Assembly (NCBI GenBank): GCA_964368605.1 | Contig: CAYJBP010000094.1 | Location: forward strand, 1 to 10,076 | Source of the DNA: CAYJBP01 sp964368605 | Lineage (GTDB): Bacteria; Bacillota; Dehalobacteriia; UBA4068 | Length of the DNA stretch: 10,076 nt | Direction of reading: 5' to 3' | In this document: positions 1 to 7,074 of the stretch, one piece after another | Layout of the letters: every line of letters begins with the position of its first letter | How positions within the stretch are numbered: position 1 is the first letter of the stretch | Translations under genes and position numbers: made by a program | Notes under the pieces: generated by a model | Database searches by the model: none | What the model saw: the letters and a program-made list of their open reading frames with translations, nothing else | What the model was told of the DNA's origin: nothing

Positions 1-365
1 ATTGCAGGCATATCTAAATTAGCCTCCGCAACTTCTGCCGCCGTTTCGTTTAAATCGGCATGCTCGATTATGGGGGTTATATCCTCTATAGCTGCGGTTT
101 CATCCTGCTTGGGGGCGGGCGGCTCCGGTCTGTTTACATAGGGCGCCAGCTTGGTGGGAGGGGGCGGAGTTTGAAAACGAGCCGTATTAACGCTCTGACG
201 CTTGCCCGGATTAGAGCCCTGCTCCTGACTTTGATTAAGCTTGGTATTTAAGCCCTGCTCCGGCAAGTCATTAACTATATTGTTGGCATTAAGGGTGGCT
301 CCGCAAGATAAACAAAAGCGATAAGCCGCATCAACCTCGGTATGACACCGACCGCAATATGTCAT
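1..365 (-). CDS. Zinc-ribbon domain protein, N-terminal part (runs off left edge)
   Basis: The reading frame is open from an ATG at 365 down to base 1, giving 121 codons with no stop, so the C-terminus lies outside the window. An AGGAGG ribosome binding site sits about 6 bases before the ATG. Residues 4-21 form a short zinc ribbon with two CxxC knuckles (C4/C7 in YCGRC and C18/C21 in FCLSCG). It is followed by a low-complexity region rich in Gln, Asn and Pro (a PPPPT segment near residues 73-77), then an acidic Ala/Glu-rich stretch. That layout is typical of Bacillota proteins in which an N-terminal zinc ribbon and disordered linker precede a membrane segment or other C-terminal domain; that part cannot be seen, so no function is assigned. 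It reads in the same direction as pgi-pgm but 186 bases after pgm, so it is probably transcribed separately. The existence of the gene is well supported; its role is unknown. Confidence 0.8.
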   Translation of the reverse strand, partial: MTYCGRCHTEVDAAYRFCLSCGATLNANNIVNDLPEQGLNTKLNQSQEQGSNPGKRQSVNTARFQTPPPPTKLAPYVNRPEPPAPKQDETAAIEDITPIIEHADLNETAAEVAEANLDMPA

Positions 366-403
366 ATTCACCCTCCTATTTACTGTATTTTTTCCAATAA
401 GTG

Positions 404-526
404 TTATTCCACAATTAAAAGGCGTTTTCCTGCTTTTTTATGATAATAGCGTAATCTATATCGCAAATTTAAGCCTAATTGCTTGATTTTTTTGCTTAAA
501 ATAGTATATTTTTTATTACAATACAC
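404..526 (-). other. Doubtful small basic reading frame (about 40 codons) after pgm
   Basis: This is the only notable coding potential in the gap between pgm and the zinc-ribbon gene. From a GTG at 526 the frame runs 40 codons to TAA at 404-406 and would encode a Lys/Arg/Tyr-rich peptide containing LRYRLRYYHKKAGKRLLIVE. The GTG has no ribosome binding site at normal distance. A good AGGTGG (543-548), the same type used by pgi, instead points to an ATG at 534-536 in a different frame, which ends after six codons (MFDSVL). A single-base shift would join that start to the longer frame. It could be a broken small gene, a short leader peptide before the zinc-ribbon gene, or chance in AT-rich DNA. 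I do not recognise the peptide. Confidence 0.2.
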
Positions 527-551
527 TATCGAACATAATTATCCACCTAAA

Positions 552-2255
552 TTAAGACAAAATTTTACTAAACCCATCTAAATAATCCGCAATAATAGCT
601 GCCAAATACTCCTCGGCCAAAGCCCGATTAGCGCCGCCAATGCTAAAATAAAAGCGAATTTTAGGCTCGGTGCCGGAAGGGCGAACCTTAATCGAGCTGC
701 CATCACTAAAGGTTAAACCCAATAAATCCATTTGCGGAAAATCTAGCGGCTTGATTTCTCCATCTATCTGCTGCTGCGCCAAACGGTAATCTTCTCTGCT
801 TACCACCGTTTTACCGCCAATAATTTGCCTTTGATCGGCCTTAATTGCCACCATTAAATCGGCCATAATTGCTTGCCCTTTTAGGCCATCAAAACTGTAT
901 GCCTGCTGATAATCGATAAAATAACCATATAGCTCATAAATCTTATAAAGCACATCTAGCAGGCTCTTTTGCTGATAATGCTGATAATAAAGCGCCGCCT
1001 CGGCCACCAAAATGCAGGCCAAAACAGCATCTTTATCACGAGCATAAGCGCCCTTTAAATAGCCCATACTCTCTTCGAAGCCAAATAAAAAATTGTCTTT
1101 TAATAAATTAATTTGCTCGCCGATAAACTTAAAACCAACCGGCACATTATGAATTTTTGCACCCATTTGCTTTATCATTTTATCGGCTAAACTGCTGCTA
1201 ACTATGCTTTTAACTATGGTTAAATCGCCGCTAAACACCGCCTGCTCTTTAAGGCTATTTATCAAATAATAGGCCAAAATTAAGCCAATTTGATTGCCAC
1301 TAAATTGATAATAATTGCCATCGGGCTGCCTTATGCAAACACCTAGCCGATCTGCATCGGGATCGGTTGCCAAAACCAGCGGCGCATTTATGGATATCGC
1401 CTGCTTAATAGCTAAATCCATTGCCGCCTTATCCTCGGGATTAGGGCTTGCCACAGTAGGGAAATCGCCATCGGGATCGGCTTGCTGCTTAACAATATGC
1501 AAATTGGCAAAACCGCTTTTAAGCAGCGCTTTACGGCAAAGATTTAAACCTGATCCATGCAAAGGGCTATAAACAATGGCAAGTTCCGCTCCATGATTAA
1601 TATCTAAATCCCGATTCAATAATTGAGCGCCAACCTGCTCTAAATACAAATCATTAATATCATCGGCTAAAATATTGATTAAGCCCTGCTTAAGCGCTTC
1701 TTGATACGGCATGGTGGCAATTTGCCAATCCAAATCAGCCATAATATCCTGAATTTGCGCTGCCGCCTGCGGCGCAATTTGCGCCCCATCACTGCCATAA
1801 ACTTTATAGCCATTATACTGCTTAGGATTATGGCTGGCTGTAATAACCACCCCTGCCGCCGCCTTTAGCTGCCTTACCGCAAAGGATAAAGTAGGCACGG
1901 GAGTTGCTTCATTGAATATACAGGTTTTGATACCCATTACTGCCAATACGGCGGCAGTTTCTTTGGCAAATTGCTCGGAAAAATTACGGCTATCATAGGC
2001 GATAATCAAGGGCTTATTTAAGTTGGGATTTTCCTTAAGTAAATACCGACCTAAAGCGGCAGTTACCCTTCTTATTATGTAAATATTAATCCGATTAGTT
2101 CCGGCTTCCACAATGCCCCTAATCCCGGCCGTACCAAATTGCAAATTGCCGGTAAAACGCTCGGCTATTTGCTGATTATCTAAGACGCTTAATTCATTAA
2201 AAGCGTCAGCAAAATAAGGGTTATTTAACCATTCTTGATAAATTTGATTAGTCAA
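552..2255 (-). CDS. pgm: Phosphoglucomutase (alpha-D-phosphohexomutase family)
   Basis: Cytosolic enzyme interconverting glucose-1-P and glucose-6-P, possibly also mannose or pentose phosphates, through a phosphoserine. The predicted 567 aa matches the long PgcA/PGM2-like branch. All four family signatures are present in order: substrate entry GTAGIRG (41-47); catalytic serine loop TASHNPKQYNG with Ser141; Mg-binding DPDADRLG with Asp298, Asp300 and Asp302; sugar-binding GFEESMGYLKG with Glu394-Glu395; and phosphate-binding RPSGTEPK (525-532). Nothing essential is missing. The start is taken as TTG at 2255, nine bases after a perfect AAGGAGG. The frame is open 55 codons further upstream inside pgi, but those residues are not family-like and the nearest ATG (2279) lies before the ribosome binding site. 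It overlaps the end of pgi by 8 bases, so the two are co-transcribed and probably translationally coupled. No convincing terminator follows; an 8-bp AT-rich hairpin at 503-527 is weak. Exact substrate range cannot be read from sequence. Confidence 0.95.
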   Translation of the reverse strand: MTNQIYQEWLNNPYFADAFNELSVLDNQQIAERFTGNLQFGTAGIRGIVEAGTNRINIYIIRRVTAALGRYLLKENPNLNKPLIIAYDSRNFSEQFAKETAAVLAVMGIKTCIFNEATPVPTLSFAVRQLKAAAGVVITASHNPKQYNGYKVYGSDGAQIAPQAAAQIQDIMADLDWQIATMPYQEALKQGLINILADDINDLYLEQVGAQLLNRDLDINHGAELAIVYSPLHGSGLNLCRKALLKSGFANLHIVKQQADPDGDFPTVASPNPEDKAAMDLAIKQAISINAPLVLATDPDADRLGVCIRQPDGNYYQFSGNQIGLILAYYLINSLKEQAVFSGDLTIVKSIVSSSLADKMIKQMGAKIHNVPVGFKFIGEQINLLKDNFLFGFEESMGYLKGAYARDKDAVLACILVAEAALYYQHYQQKSLLDVLYKIYELYGYFIDYQQAYSFDGLKGQAIMADLMVAIKADQRQIIGGKTVVSREDYRLAQQQIDGEIKPLDFPQMDLLGLTFSDGSSIKVRPSGTEPKIRFYFSIGGANRALAEEYLAAIIADYLDGFSKILS

Positions 2256-3867
2256 GATTAATATCCTCCTTATAGGCATATTTATGATTATAAAAATCGG
2301 CCGCCTTTTGGCAATTAAGCAGGTGATTAGCCTGCAAATGTTCCAGCAAGTACGCAGTTTGGCGCAAATCGGCAGCACAAGCCTTGGCCAATTGGTGGCC
2401 GGTAAAATACTGGCCATCATGCTCCTTTAAATAGAGGTATAGCTGCTCTTTAAGTTTAATTATTTGCTCGGCCGATTTCTTGCCGCTTTCCACCGCCGGC
2501 TGATGATAGGCATTTACCCGAATTAAGCCGGCATAATAACCTACCGCTCTTTCATAAAATGCTATTAAAAAGCCCAGGTAAAAGGCATTAAGCTCAGGTA
2601 TAGTAATGCTTAGGCTGGGCTTATTTTTTGCAGCTAAGGCTTGTTCTGTGCCCAGCCAAAAAGCCTTTAAATATGTACCGGCTTCTAAGGCAATATCGTC
2701 ACTTTTAGCAGGCAAAACAGCAGCTTGCTTTGGCTTAAAAAAGCTAATATTATCTTGCATTACAATAATAAAATTCACCAATAGGCGGTCGCTACCATCA
2801 AGAATTTGCTGCAAAAAACTATGCTGATCGCTGCTACCCTTATTGCCATAAACGGCCAGCCCTTGCCTTACTTTATGCCCTGCTAAATCATATTCCTTAC
2901 CCAGCGATTCCATGATTAGCTGCTGCAAATATTTTGCTAAAAGTGCTAATCTATCCTTATATGGCCAAATTATCAGCGAGCTGCCACCTTGGCCGCCGCT
3001 AAGATAAAGCCAGCATAAAGCCATCATCAAAGCCGGGTTTTGCCGATAATCGCCATTTTGCGCTAAGGCCAAATCGGGGGCGCTTAAATTATCTGCGGCC
3101 GCTGCTCCGCTTAATAGCAAATCGATATCTATGCCCTGCAAGCCCAGCGGCAAAAGGCCAACCGCCGCCAAAAGAGAACTGCGGCCACCAACCCAATCCC
3201 AAAGCGGAAAAACCGCCCGCCATTTGCCCTTAGCAATATCTGCAAGCTTGCTATTAGGGGCGGTAATACATAAGGCATTTGGCCAAAAATCGAGGCCATT
3301 TTGCGCCCAAAAGGCAATGGCAGCCTCCATTGCCAAATTAGTTTCTACCGTATTGCCACTTTTGCTGATTACTATAATCAAAGTAGCGCCCAATTTAGGA
3401 GCAATTTGACCCAAAATATCGTCGATACCGGCCGGGTCACAATTATCGATAAAAAAAAGTTTTATTGGCTGATTTTGGCAGCTTAAAGCCGTACTTACTA
3501 ATTGTATAGGCAAAGATGAACCACCAATACCCAGGATTAAGGCCTGCTCGAACTTTTGGCCATTACTTCCTACTATTTTACCATGATGAACCTGTTTAAT
3601 AAAATCCTTAATAGCGGATAAATTTTCTTCGATATCCTGCTTAATTTGAGGATTAGGTGCTAGGGCAGGATTGCGCAACCAATAATGGCCAACCATGCGG
3701 CCTTCGTCGATATTTACGGTTTTACCCTGCTCGATATCCTGCATATTTGCCAAGCTAAAGGCGATATCGCCTGCTTTTTCCTCACAGAAGCGAGGCGGTA
3801 AATTAATCATTTGCCAATCAAAGCAAAAGCCGCTTGCGGCATCTAAAAACAAATCATAATCGGCCAT
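2248..3867 (-). CDS. pgi: Glucose-6-phosphate isomerase
   Basis: Cytosolic glycolytic/gluconeogenic enzyme interconverting glucose-6-P and fructose-6-P. The predicted protein has 539 aa. Visible signatures: GIGGSS (113-118) and SKSGNTVET (168-176) of the first SIS sugar-phosphate domain; the isomerase block FPLWDWVGGRSS (220-231); catalytic Glu320 in MESLGKE; SSDQHSFLQQ with His349; and NAYHQPAVESGKK with Lys463 as the conserved active-site lysine. About 75 residues follow that lysine, longer than the short Bacillus-type enzyme. They look helical with an HQLAKACAADLRQTAYLLEHL segment (in two parts: HQLAKACAAD at 491-500, LRQTAYLLEH at 501-510), recalling the small helical tail of cyanobacterial/plant-type enzymes. 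The start is ATG 3867, five bases after AGGTGG. A GTG at 3876 is in frame but forms part of that ribosome binding site. It is the first gene of a two-gene unit with pgm. Confidence 0.95.
   Translation of the reverse strand: MADYDLFLDAASGFCFDWQMINLPPRFCEEKAGDIAFSLANMQDIEQGKTVNIDEGRMVGHYWLRNPALAPNPQIKQDIEENLSAIKDFIKQVHHGKIVGSNGQKFEQALILGIGGSSLPIQLVSTALSCQNQPIKLFFIDNCDPAGIDDILGQIAPKLGATLIIVISKSGNTVETNLAMEAAIAFWAQNGLDFWPNALCITAPNSKLADIAKGKWRAVFPLWDWVGGRSSLLAAVGLLPLGLQGIDIDLLLSGAAAADNLSAPDLALAQNGDYRQNPALMMALCWLYLSGGQGGSSLIIWPYKDRLALLAKYLQQLIMESLGKEYDLAGHKVRQGLAVYGNKGSSDQHSFLQQILDGSDRLLVNFIIVMQDNISFFKPKQAAVLPAKSDDIALEAGTYLKAFWLGTEQALAAKNKPSLSITIPELNAFYLGFLIAFYERAVGYYAGLIRVNAYHQPAVESGKKSAEQIIKLKEQLYLYLKEHDGQYFTGHQLAKACAADLRQTAYLLEHLQANHLLNCQKAADFYNHKYAYKEDINLD
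2265..2271 (-). promoter_or_regulatory. Ribosome binding site of pgm inside the end of pgi
   Basis: AAGGAGG lies within the last codons of pgi and nine bases ahead of the TTG at 2255. It decides the pgm start: the upstream ATG at 2279 precedes the site, and TTG is the first usable start after it. Confidence 0.8.
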
Positions 3868-3896
3868 AAAATCCACCTATCTTAAATTAATCTACT

Positions 3897-3928
3897 ATTA
3901 TATATCGGTAGTTTTAAAACAAAAACAA
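3897..3928 (-). promoter_or_regulatory. Candidate promoter of pgi-pgm
   Basis: Read on the minus strand, a perfect TATAAT lies at 3897-3902, about 30 bases before the pgi ATG. The -35 side is poor: TTGTTT at 3923-3928 has a 20-base spacer, and TTTTTG at 17 bases matches little. The -10 box and its distance are the main support. Confidence 0.5.
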
Positions 3929-3992
3929 GCCCCTTTGATATTTTAAGGCAAATCTATTGTGTCAAAAGGCACATGTATTGCTGATGAATTTA

Positions 3993-4001
3993 TGCTACAA
4001 T
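3993..4001 (+). promoter_or_regulatory. Candidate extended -10 promoter of the SLH remnant
   Basis: TGC followed by TACAAT fits an extended -10 element (TGn-TATAAT type) with no clear -35, about 30 bases ahead of the ATG at 4031. It suggests the broken gene kept its expression signals. Confidence 0.4.
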
Positions 4002-4030
4002 TTAGATGTAATTAAAAAAGGAGTGTTAAT

Positions 4031-4259
4031 ATGTCTAAACTGCAAAGAATTGCCCTGTTTATAGCAGGTAGATAATATGCCGCAGATGAGCGGTAATAAT
4101 CCTTTTAGCGATGTGGATAGTGATGATTATTTTTACAATTCGGTATTATGGGTGGTAGAAGAAGGGATAACTTTGGGTACGAATGCTAATACATTTTCGC
4201 CCAATCAGATTTGTAGCCGTGCTCATATTTTAACATTTATGTATCGTTATACAATGTAA
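4031..4259 (+). pseudogene. Remnant of an SLH-domain surface protein (signal-peptide start fused out of frame to one SLH repeat)
   Basis: AAGGAG lies seven bases before ATG 4031, which starts MSKLQRIALFIAG, a basic then hydrophobic beginning typical of a signal peptide. The frame stops at TAA 4073-4075 after 14 codons. One base later, in another frame, ATG 4077 opens a 60-residue piece containing a single S-layer homology repeat: NPFSDVDSDDYF near residues 8-19, GITLGTNANTFSPNQICSRA near 30-49, and the closing FMYRY just before the C-terminus. SLH proteins normally carry an export signal and about three repeats that anchor them to cell-wall polymers; a single repeat without a signal peptide should not be exported or anchored. 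The simplest reading is a large internal deletion that joined the 5' end of a secreted SLH protein gene to its last repeat, out of frame. Translation of the 60-aa piece by coupling across the TAA/ATG junction cannot be excluded. Confidence 0.7.
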
Positions 4260-4294
4260 GCTAATAAATTTAGAAAAGTAGGAAAGTAGATTAG

Positions 4295-4336
4295 AAGGGG
4301 GGGCTGTCGCAGCGTTAGCGACAGCCCCCCCCTTTT
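4295..4336 (+). terminator. GC-rich hairpin between convergent genes (likely terminator)
   Basis: The left arm (AA, seven G, CTGTCGC; 4295-4310) and right arm (GCGACAG, eight C, TTTT; 4318-4336) pair over 14 perfect G/C-rich base pairs plus AA/TT, with a seven-base loop AGCGTTA and one extra C. T's follow on the plus strand. It lies 36 bases after the SLH remnant and 28 bases beyond the tetR stop. It probably ends plus-strand transcription and may also stop tetR transcripts, although the minus-strand side has only a short, interrupted T run. The high GC content against AT-rich surroundings also fits a dispersed intergenic palindrome. Confidence 0.65.
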
Positions 4337-4363
4337 AATATGCTTAATCTTAATATCTAAAAC

Positions 4364-4915
4364 CTAACTACATTGCTGAAAATAATTATCAACCCTGCAT
4401 GGCATACTTTTCATGATAATTTCGGCTAGCTGTTTGGGTTCTTCTACCATGCCGGTTTCTACCCAGTTTACAATCATGCCCTTAGCGCCATAGGTAAAAA
4501 AGTGCAAAGAACTCCATAATTTATTATTCATTTTACCAATAGCACAGCGCCCTTCGATAATTTCGGCGCAGGCCACAATACCACCTTCAAAATAGCGCGC
4601 AAAGCTGCGGCCACCGTCTTTTTCTTCTACTAAATTGGTATAGAATATTTTATGTTCGCGCATTAAAAGCATGAAGTTTAAAATAAAATCATAAATAGCC
4701 CCGGTATTATTAAAAATTTCTAAGGCATATTTATTATTTTCCTCTACAACCCAATCTAATAAATCCTGTTTATTTTTAAAATTATAATAAAATGTTTGAC
4801 GCGATAAACCGCTTTTGGCGGTGATATCCTGTACATCAATTTTATCCAATGGATATTCATCTAATAAAGCAAATAATGCATTTTGAATTAAAAAACGCGC
4901 ATTCTTTTTTACCAT
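4364..4915 (-). CDS. TetR/AcrR-family transcriptional regulator
   Basis: Predicted DNA-binding regulator of 183 aa, the normal size for the family. The N-terminal helix-turn-helix covers about residues 10-55; its core VQDITAKSGLSRQTFYYNFK (28-47) is the classic TetR signature, ending in NKQDLLDW. The remaining 130 residues form the helical ligand-binding/dimer part. The TFYYNFKNKQDLLDW style resembles DhaS-like regulators of Bacillota, a resemblance judged by eye. The start is ATG 4915, about five bases after AGGAGT; the frame is open 13 codons upstream only through a TTG with no ribosome binding site. The gene diverges from iorA-iorB-acd across a 291-base region holding a 31-base palindrome, so control of itself and of that operon is the likely job. 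The ligand is unknown; an aromatic 2-oxoacid, aryl-acetate or CoA thioester would fit the context. Confidence 0.9.
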   Translation of the reverse strand: MVKKNARFLIQNALFALLDEYPLDKIDVQDITAKSGLSRQTFYYNFKNKQDLLDWVVEENNKYALEIFNNTGAIYDFILNFMLLMREHKIFYTNLVEEKDGGRSFARYFEGGIVACAEIIEGRCAIGKMNNKLWSSLHFFTYGAKGMIVNWVETGMVEEPKQLAEIIMKSMPCRVDNYFQQCS

Positions 4916-4956
4916 AGCCAACTCCTGTGCATAATTATAGTTTTTCCAGTACAACT

Positions 4957-4984
4957 ATTATACTACAAAATTTAAAATAAGCAA
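4957..4984 (-). promoter_or_regulatory. Promoter of the tetR gene
   Basis: On the minus strand, TTGCTT (4979-4984) and a perfect TATAAT (4957-4962) are separated by 16 bases. Transcription would start near 4950, leaving a leader of about 35 bases before ATG 4915. Confidence 0.65.
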
Positions 4985-5009
4985 CTGTTTTTTACAAAAA
5001 TTTTAATAT

Positions 5010-5040
5010 GTGAGTTGTAATTGTAACAATTGCAACTTAC
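5010..5040. promoter_or_regulatory. Candidate operator: 31-base imperfect palindrome
   Basis: The arms GTGAGTTGTAATTGT (5010-5024) and ACAATTGCAACTTAC (5026-5040) surround a central A and match at 13 of 15 positions. This is typical of dimer-binding sites of TetR-type repressors in size and symmetry. It lies 25 bases upstream of the tetR -35 box and about 100 bases upstream of the ior -35 box, so it does not cover either promoter core. Partial half-site-like words occur at 5095-5104 and 5106-5118 (minus-strand reading) and could be extra contacts. Binding by the neighbouring TetR protein is inferred. Confidence 0.55.
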
Positions 5041-5138
5041 CTCTAACAAACTAAAACAACACTTCATTTTCTAACTAATATATAGATATAGCAGCAATTC
5101 ACATGGCTACCAATTTACTCATTTTACAATATTAAAGC

Positions 5139-5167
5139 TTGAAATTCCGATGCAAATAGTATATAAT
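5139..5167 (+). promoter_or_regulatory. Promoter of the iorA-iorB-acd operon
   Basis: TTGAAA (5139-5144) and TATAAT (5162-5167) are separated by an optimal 17 bases, a near-consensus sigma70-type promoter. The expected start is near 5174, giving a leader of roughly 33 bases that contains GGAGGT (5195-5200) six bases before ATG 5207. The leader is too short for a riboswitch. Confidence 0.75.
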
Positions 5168-5206
5168 AAATTACATGCAAAAAATTAATAATATGGAGGT
5201 AAGTAT

Positions 5207-7072
5207 ATGGTAATGAAAAATTTAAGCGGCAATGAGGCAGTTGCCCAAGCGGCCTTGGCTGCCGGTGCTAAGGTAATAAGCGGTTATCCGGGCACCCCTT
5301 CATCCGAGGTTATCGCCAGTATTTGGCAGAAAGATATCCCCGATGTTTATATTGAATGGAGTACCAATGAAAAGGTAGCCCTTGAAGTTGCCGGTGCTGC
5401 CTCCTGGGCAGGCCAAAGGGCGCTATGTACAATGAAAATGTCCGGCTTAAATGTGGCTTATGATTCTTTAATCAGCTTTGTTTATTCGGGTGGTAATGGC
5501 GGCTTTGTAGTTTATGTTTGCGACGACCCCGGTGTAGCAGCCGGCATGCCCGAGCAAGATGTACGTGGCTTTGCCTATATGAGCGATATGCCTGTACTCG
5601 AACCTTCTACCGTAGAAGAAAGCTATCATTTAACCCAATATGCCTTTGAATTATCCGAGGCTATTGGCGGCCCGGTTATGATTAGATCGGTTACCAATGT
5701 AGCCCAAAGCCATGCCATTGTCGATATCCCCGAGGCAGCTCCTTTTGCCAAGCGCGAGGCCACCATTATCAAGGATATCACCAAATATACCAAAGCCGGC
5801 TCTAAGATTTGCTTGGATCAGCATCAAGAATTAATCGATCGTTTAAAGGCTGCTCAAGACAAAATTACCGCCGATCAAAAAAATCAATTAACTTTAGCCA
5901 AAAAAGATGGCTTAGGCTTAATTACAGTGGGCGTGATGAATTCCTTTATCGACGAAGCTTATAGCCTAGCCCAAGAACATGGCTTAAATACAGCAGATAT
6001 CAGCCTGCTAAAGGTAGTAAACAGCAATCCTATCCCTCAGGCCGAAATCGATAAATTAATTGCCCATTGCGGCAGCATTGCCATTGTGGAAGAAAATGAA
6101 GCTTATATCGAAAAAGCCGTTTATTTACAGGCTTATCATGCCGGCAAATTAATGCCGATTTTTGGCAAGGAAAATAATATACTATCACGGGTTGGCAGTT
6201 TTGATAGCCTAAAAATCCTTACCGTAATCTATGCCGCCTTAGGCCAAGAAATGCCCGCCGCCTTAAAAGAATTTACCGTAGCCGACGAACTATGCGCCGC
6301 TCGCCCAATTGGGGTTTGTGCCGGTTGCCCGCATCGTGGCGTTTATATTGGTATTAATCAGGCTGTGCGCAAAAATGGCTATAAAAAAGACGAAGTTATG
6401 ATTACCGGCGATATTGGCTGCACCATCTTAGGCATGAGCCCGCCCTTTAATACTTTATGGACAGAAGTTTCGATGGGGGCCAGTATTCCGATGGCACAAG
6501 GCTTTCATCATGCGGGGCTTAAAACCCCGGTTATTGCCACCATTGGCGATAGCACCTTTATGCATGGCGGCATGAGCGGTCTTTTAAATGCCGTTCAAAA
6601 CAATGTTAACTTAACCGCCATTGTGATGGATAATGGCTGGACGGCCATGACCGGCATGCAAGTAAATGCCAATACCGCCAGCGAATTCCAGCAAAATGAT
6701 AGCAAGCAACGTGTTGATATTGTTAATATTATCAAAGGCTTAGGCATTACCGAAGAAAATTTATTTATCACCGATCCTTATGATTTACCGGCGATTAGCG
6801 AAATTATCACCAAATGCATGACCATGCCCGGCGTAAAAGTAATTGTGCCGCGTCGCGAATGCGCCATCCAAGCCGGCCGCCGTAAAATTCGCTATGGCAC
6901 TACCAATATCGACCAAGCTAAATGCACCAAGTGTAAGGTTTGTATTAATACTACCGGCTGCCCATCTATTGTATTTGATGGCGAAAAGGTATTTATCGAT
7001 CAAGCTCAATGCAATGGTTGCGGCATTTGCCAAAGCTTATGCAAATTCTCGGCAATTACAAAGGAGGCTTAA
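5207..7072 (+). CDS. iorA: Indolepyruvate:ferredoxin oxidoreductase, alpha subunit
   Basis: Catalytic subunit that oxidatively decarboxylates aryl-pyruvates with CoA to aryl-acetyl-CoA and CO2, passing electrons to ferredoxin; it works with IorB in the cytosol. At 621 aa it is of normal length. In order: pyrimidine-binding domain with SGYPGTPSSE (25-34) and NEKVALEVA, Glu55 being the likely TPP-activating residue; transketolase C-like middle region; CAGCPHRG (371-378), a family hallmark; TPP pyrophosphate motif GDSTF (447-451) to Asn476 in VMDNGWTAMTG; and a C-terminal double [4Fe-4S] ferredoxin domain with cysteines 573/576/579/585 and 602/605/608/612. The last cluster ends CK rather than the usual CP. 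ATG 5207 has the well-placed GGAGGT; an ATG two codons on is possible. It leads a three-gene operon, with iorB two bases after its stop. Real substrate preference (indole-, phenyl- or hydroxyphenylpyruvate) cannot be read from sequence. Confidence 0.95.
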   Translation: MVMKNLSGNEAVAQAALAAGAKVISGYPGTPSSEVIASIWQKDIPDVYIEWSTNEKVALEVAGAASWAGQRALCTMKMSGLNVAYDSLISFVYSGGNGGFVVYVCDDPGVAAGMPEQDVRGFAYMSDMPVLEPSTVEESYHLTQYAFELSEAIGGPVMIRSVTNVAQSHAIVDIPEAAPFAKREATIIKDITKYTKAGSKICLDQHQELIDRLKAAQDKITADQKNQLTLAKKDGLGLITVGVMNSFIDEAYSLAQEHGLNTADISLLKVVNSNPIPQAEIDKLIAHCGSIAIVEENEAYIEKAVYLQAYHAGKLMPIFGKENNILSRVGSFDSLKILTVIYAALGQEMPAALKEFTVADELCAARPIGVCAGCPHRGVYIGINQAVRKNGYKKDEVMITGDIGCTILGMSPPFNTLWTEVSMGASIPMAQGFHHAGLKTPVIATIGDSTFMHGGMSGLLNAVQNNVNLTAIVMDNGWTAMTGMQVNANTASEFQQNDSKQRVDIVNIIKGLGITEENLFITDPYDLPAISEIITKCMTMPGVKVIVPRRECAIQAGRRKIRYGTTNIDQAKCTKCKVCINTTGCPSIVFDGEKVFIDQAQCNGCGICQSLCKFSAITKEA

Positions 7073-7074
7073 TT

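Noticed and set aside
60..251. Plus-strand 63-aa frame rich in Gly
   Set aside because: It is the antisense shadow of the Pro-rich linker of the zinc-ribbon gene, which has a clear start and zinc-binding cysteines.
503..527. AT-rich 8-bp hairpin after pgm as a terminator
   Set aside because: The stem is nearly all A-T with one weak pair and only a short T run; it is too unstable to call.
3938..3965. TTGACA on the minus strand at 3960-3965 as a second pgi promoter
   Set aside because: No -10 box better than three matches lies at 16-18 bases; the TATAAT at 3897-3902 is preferred.
5149..5158. The word GATGCAAATA occurs both in the ior promoter spacer and in the operon terminator stem (9710-9719)
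   Set aside because: A ten-base match between two AT-rich sites in a 10-kb window can arise by chance, and the contexts have no shared function.
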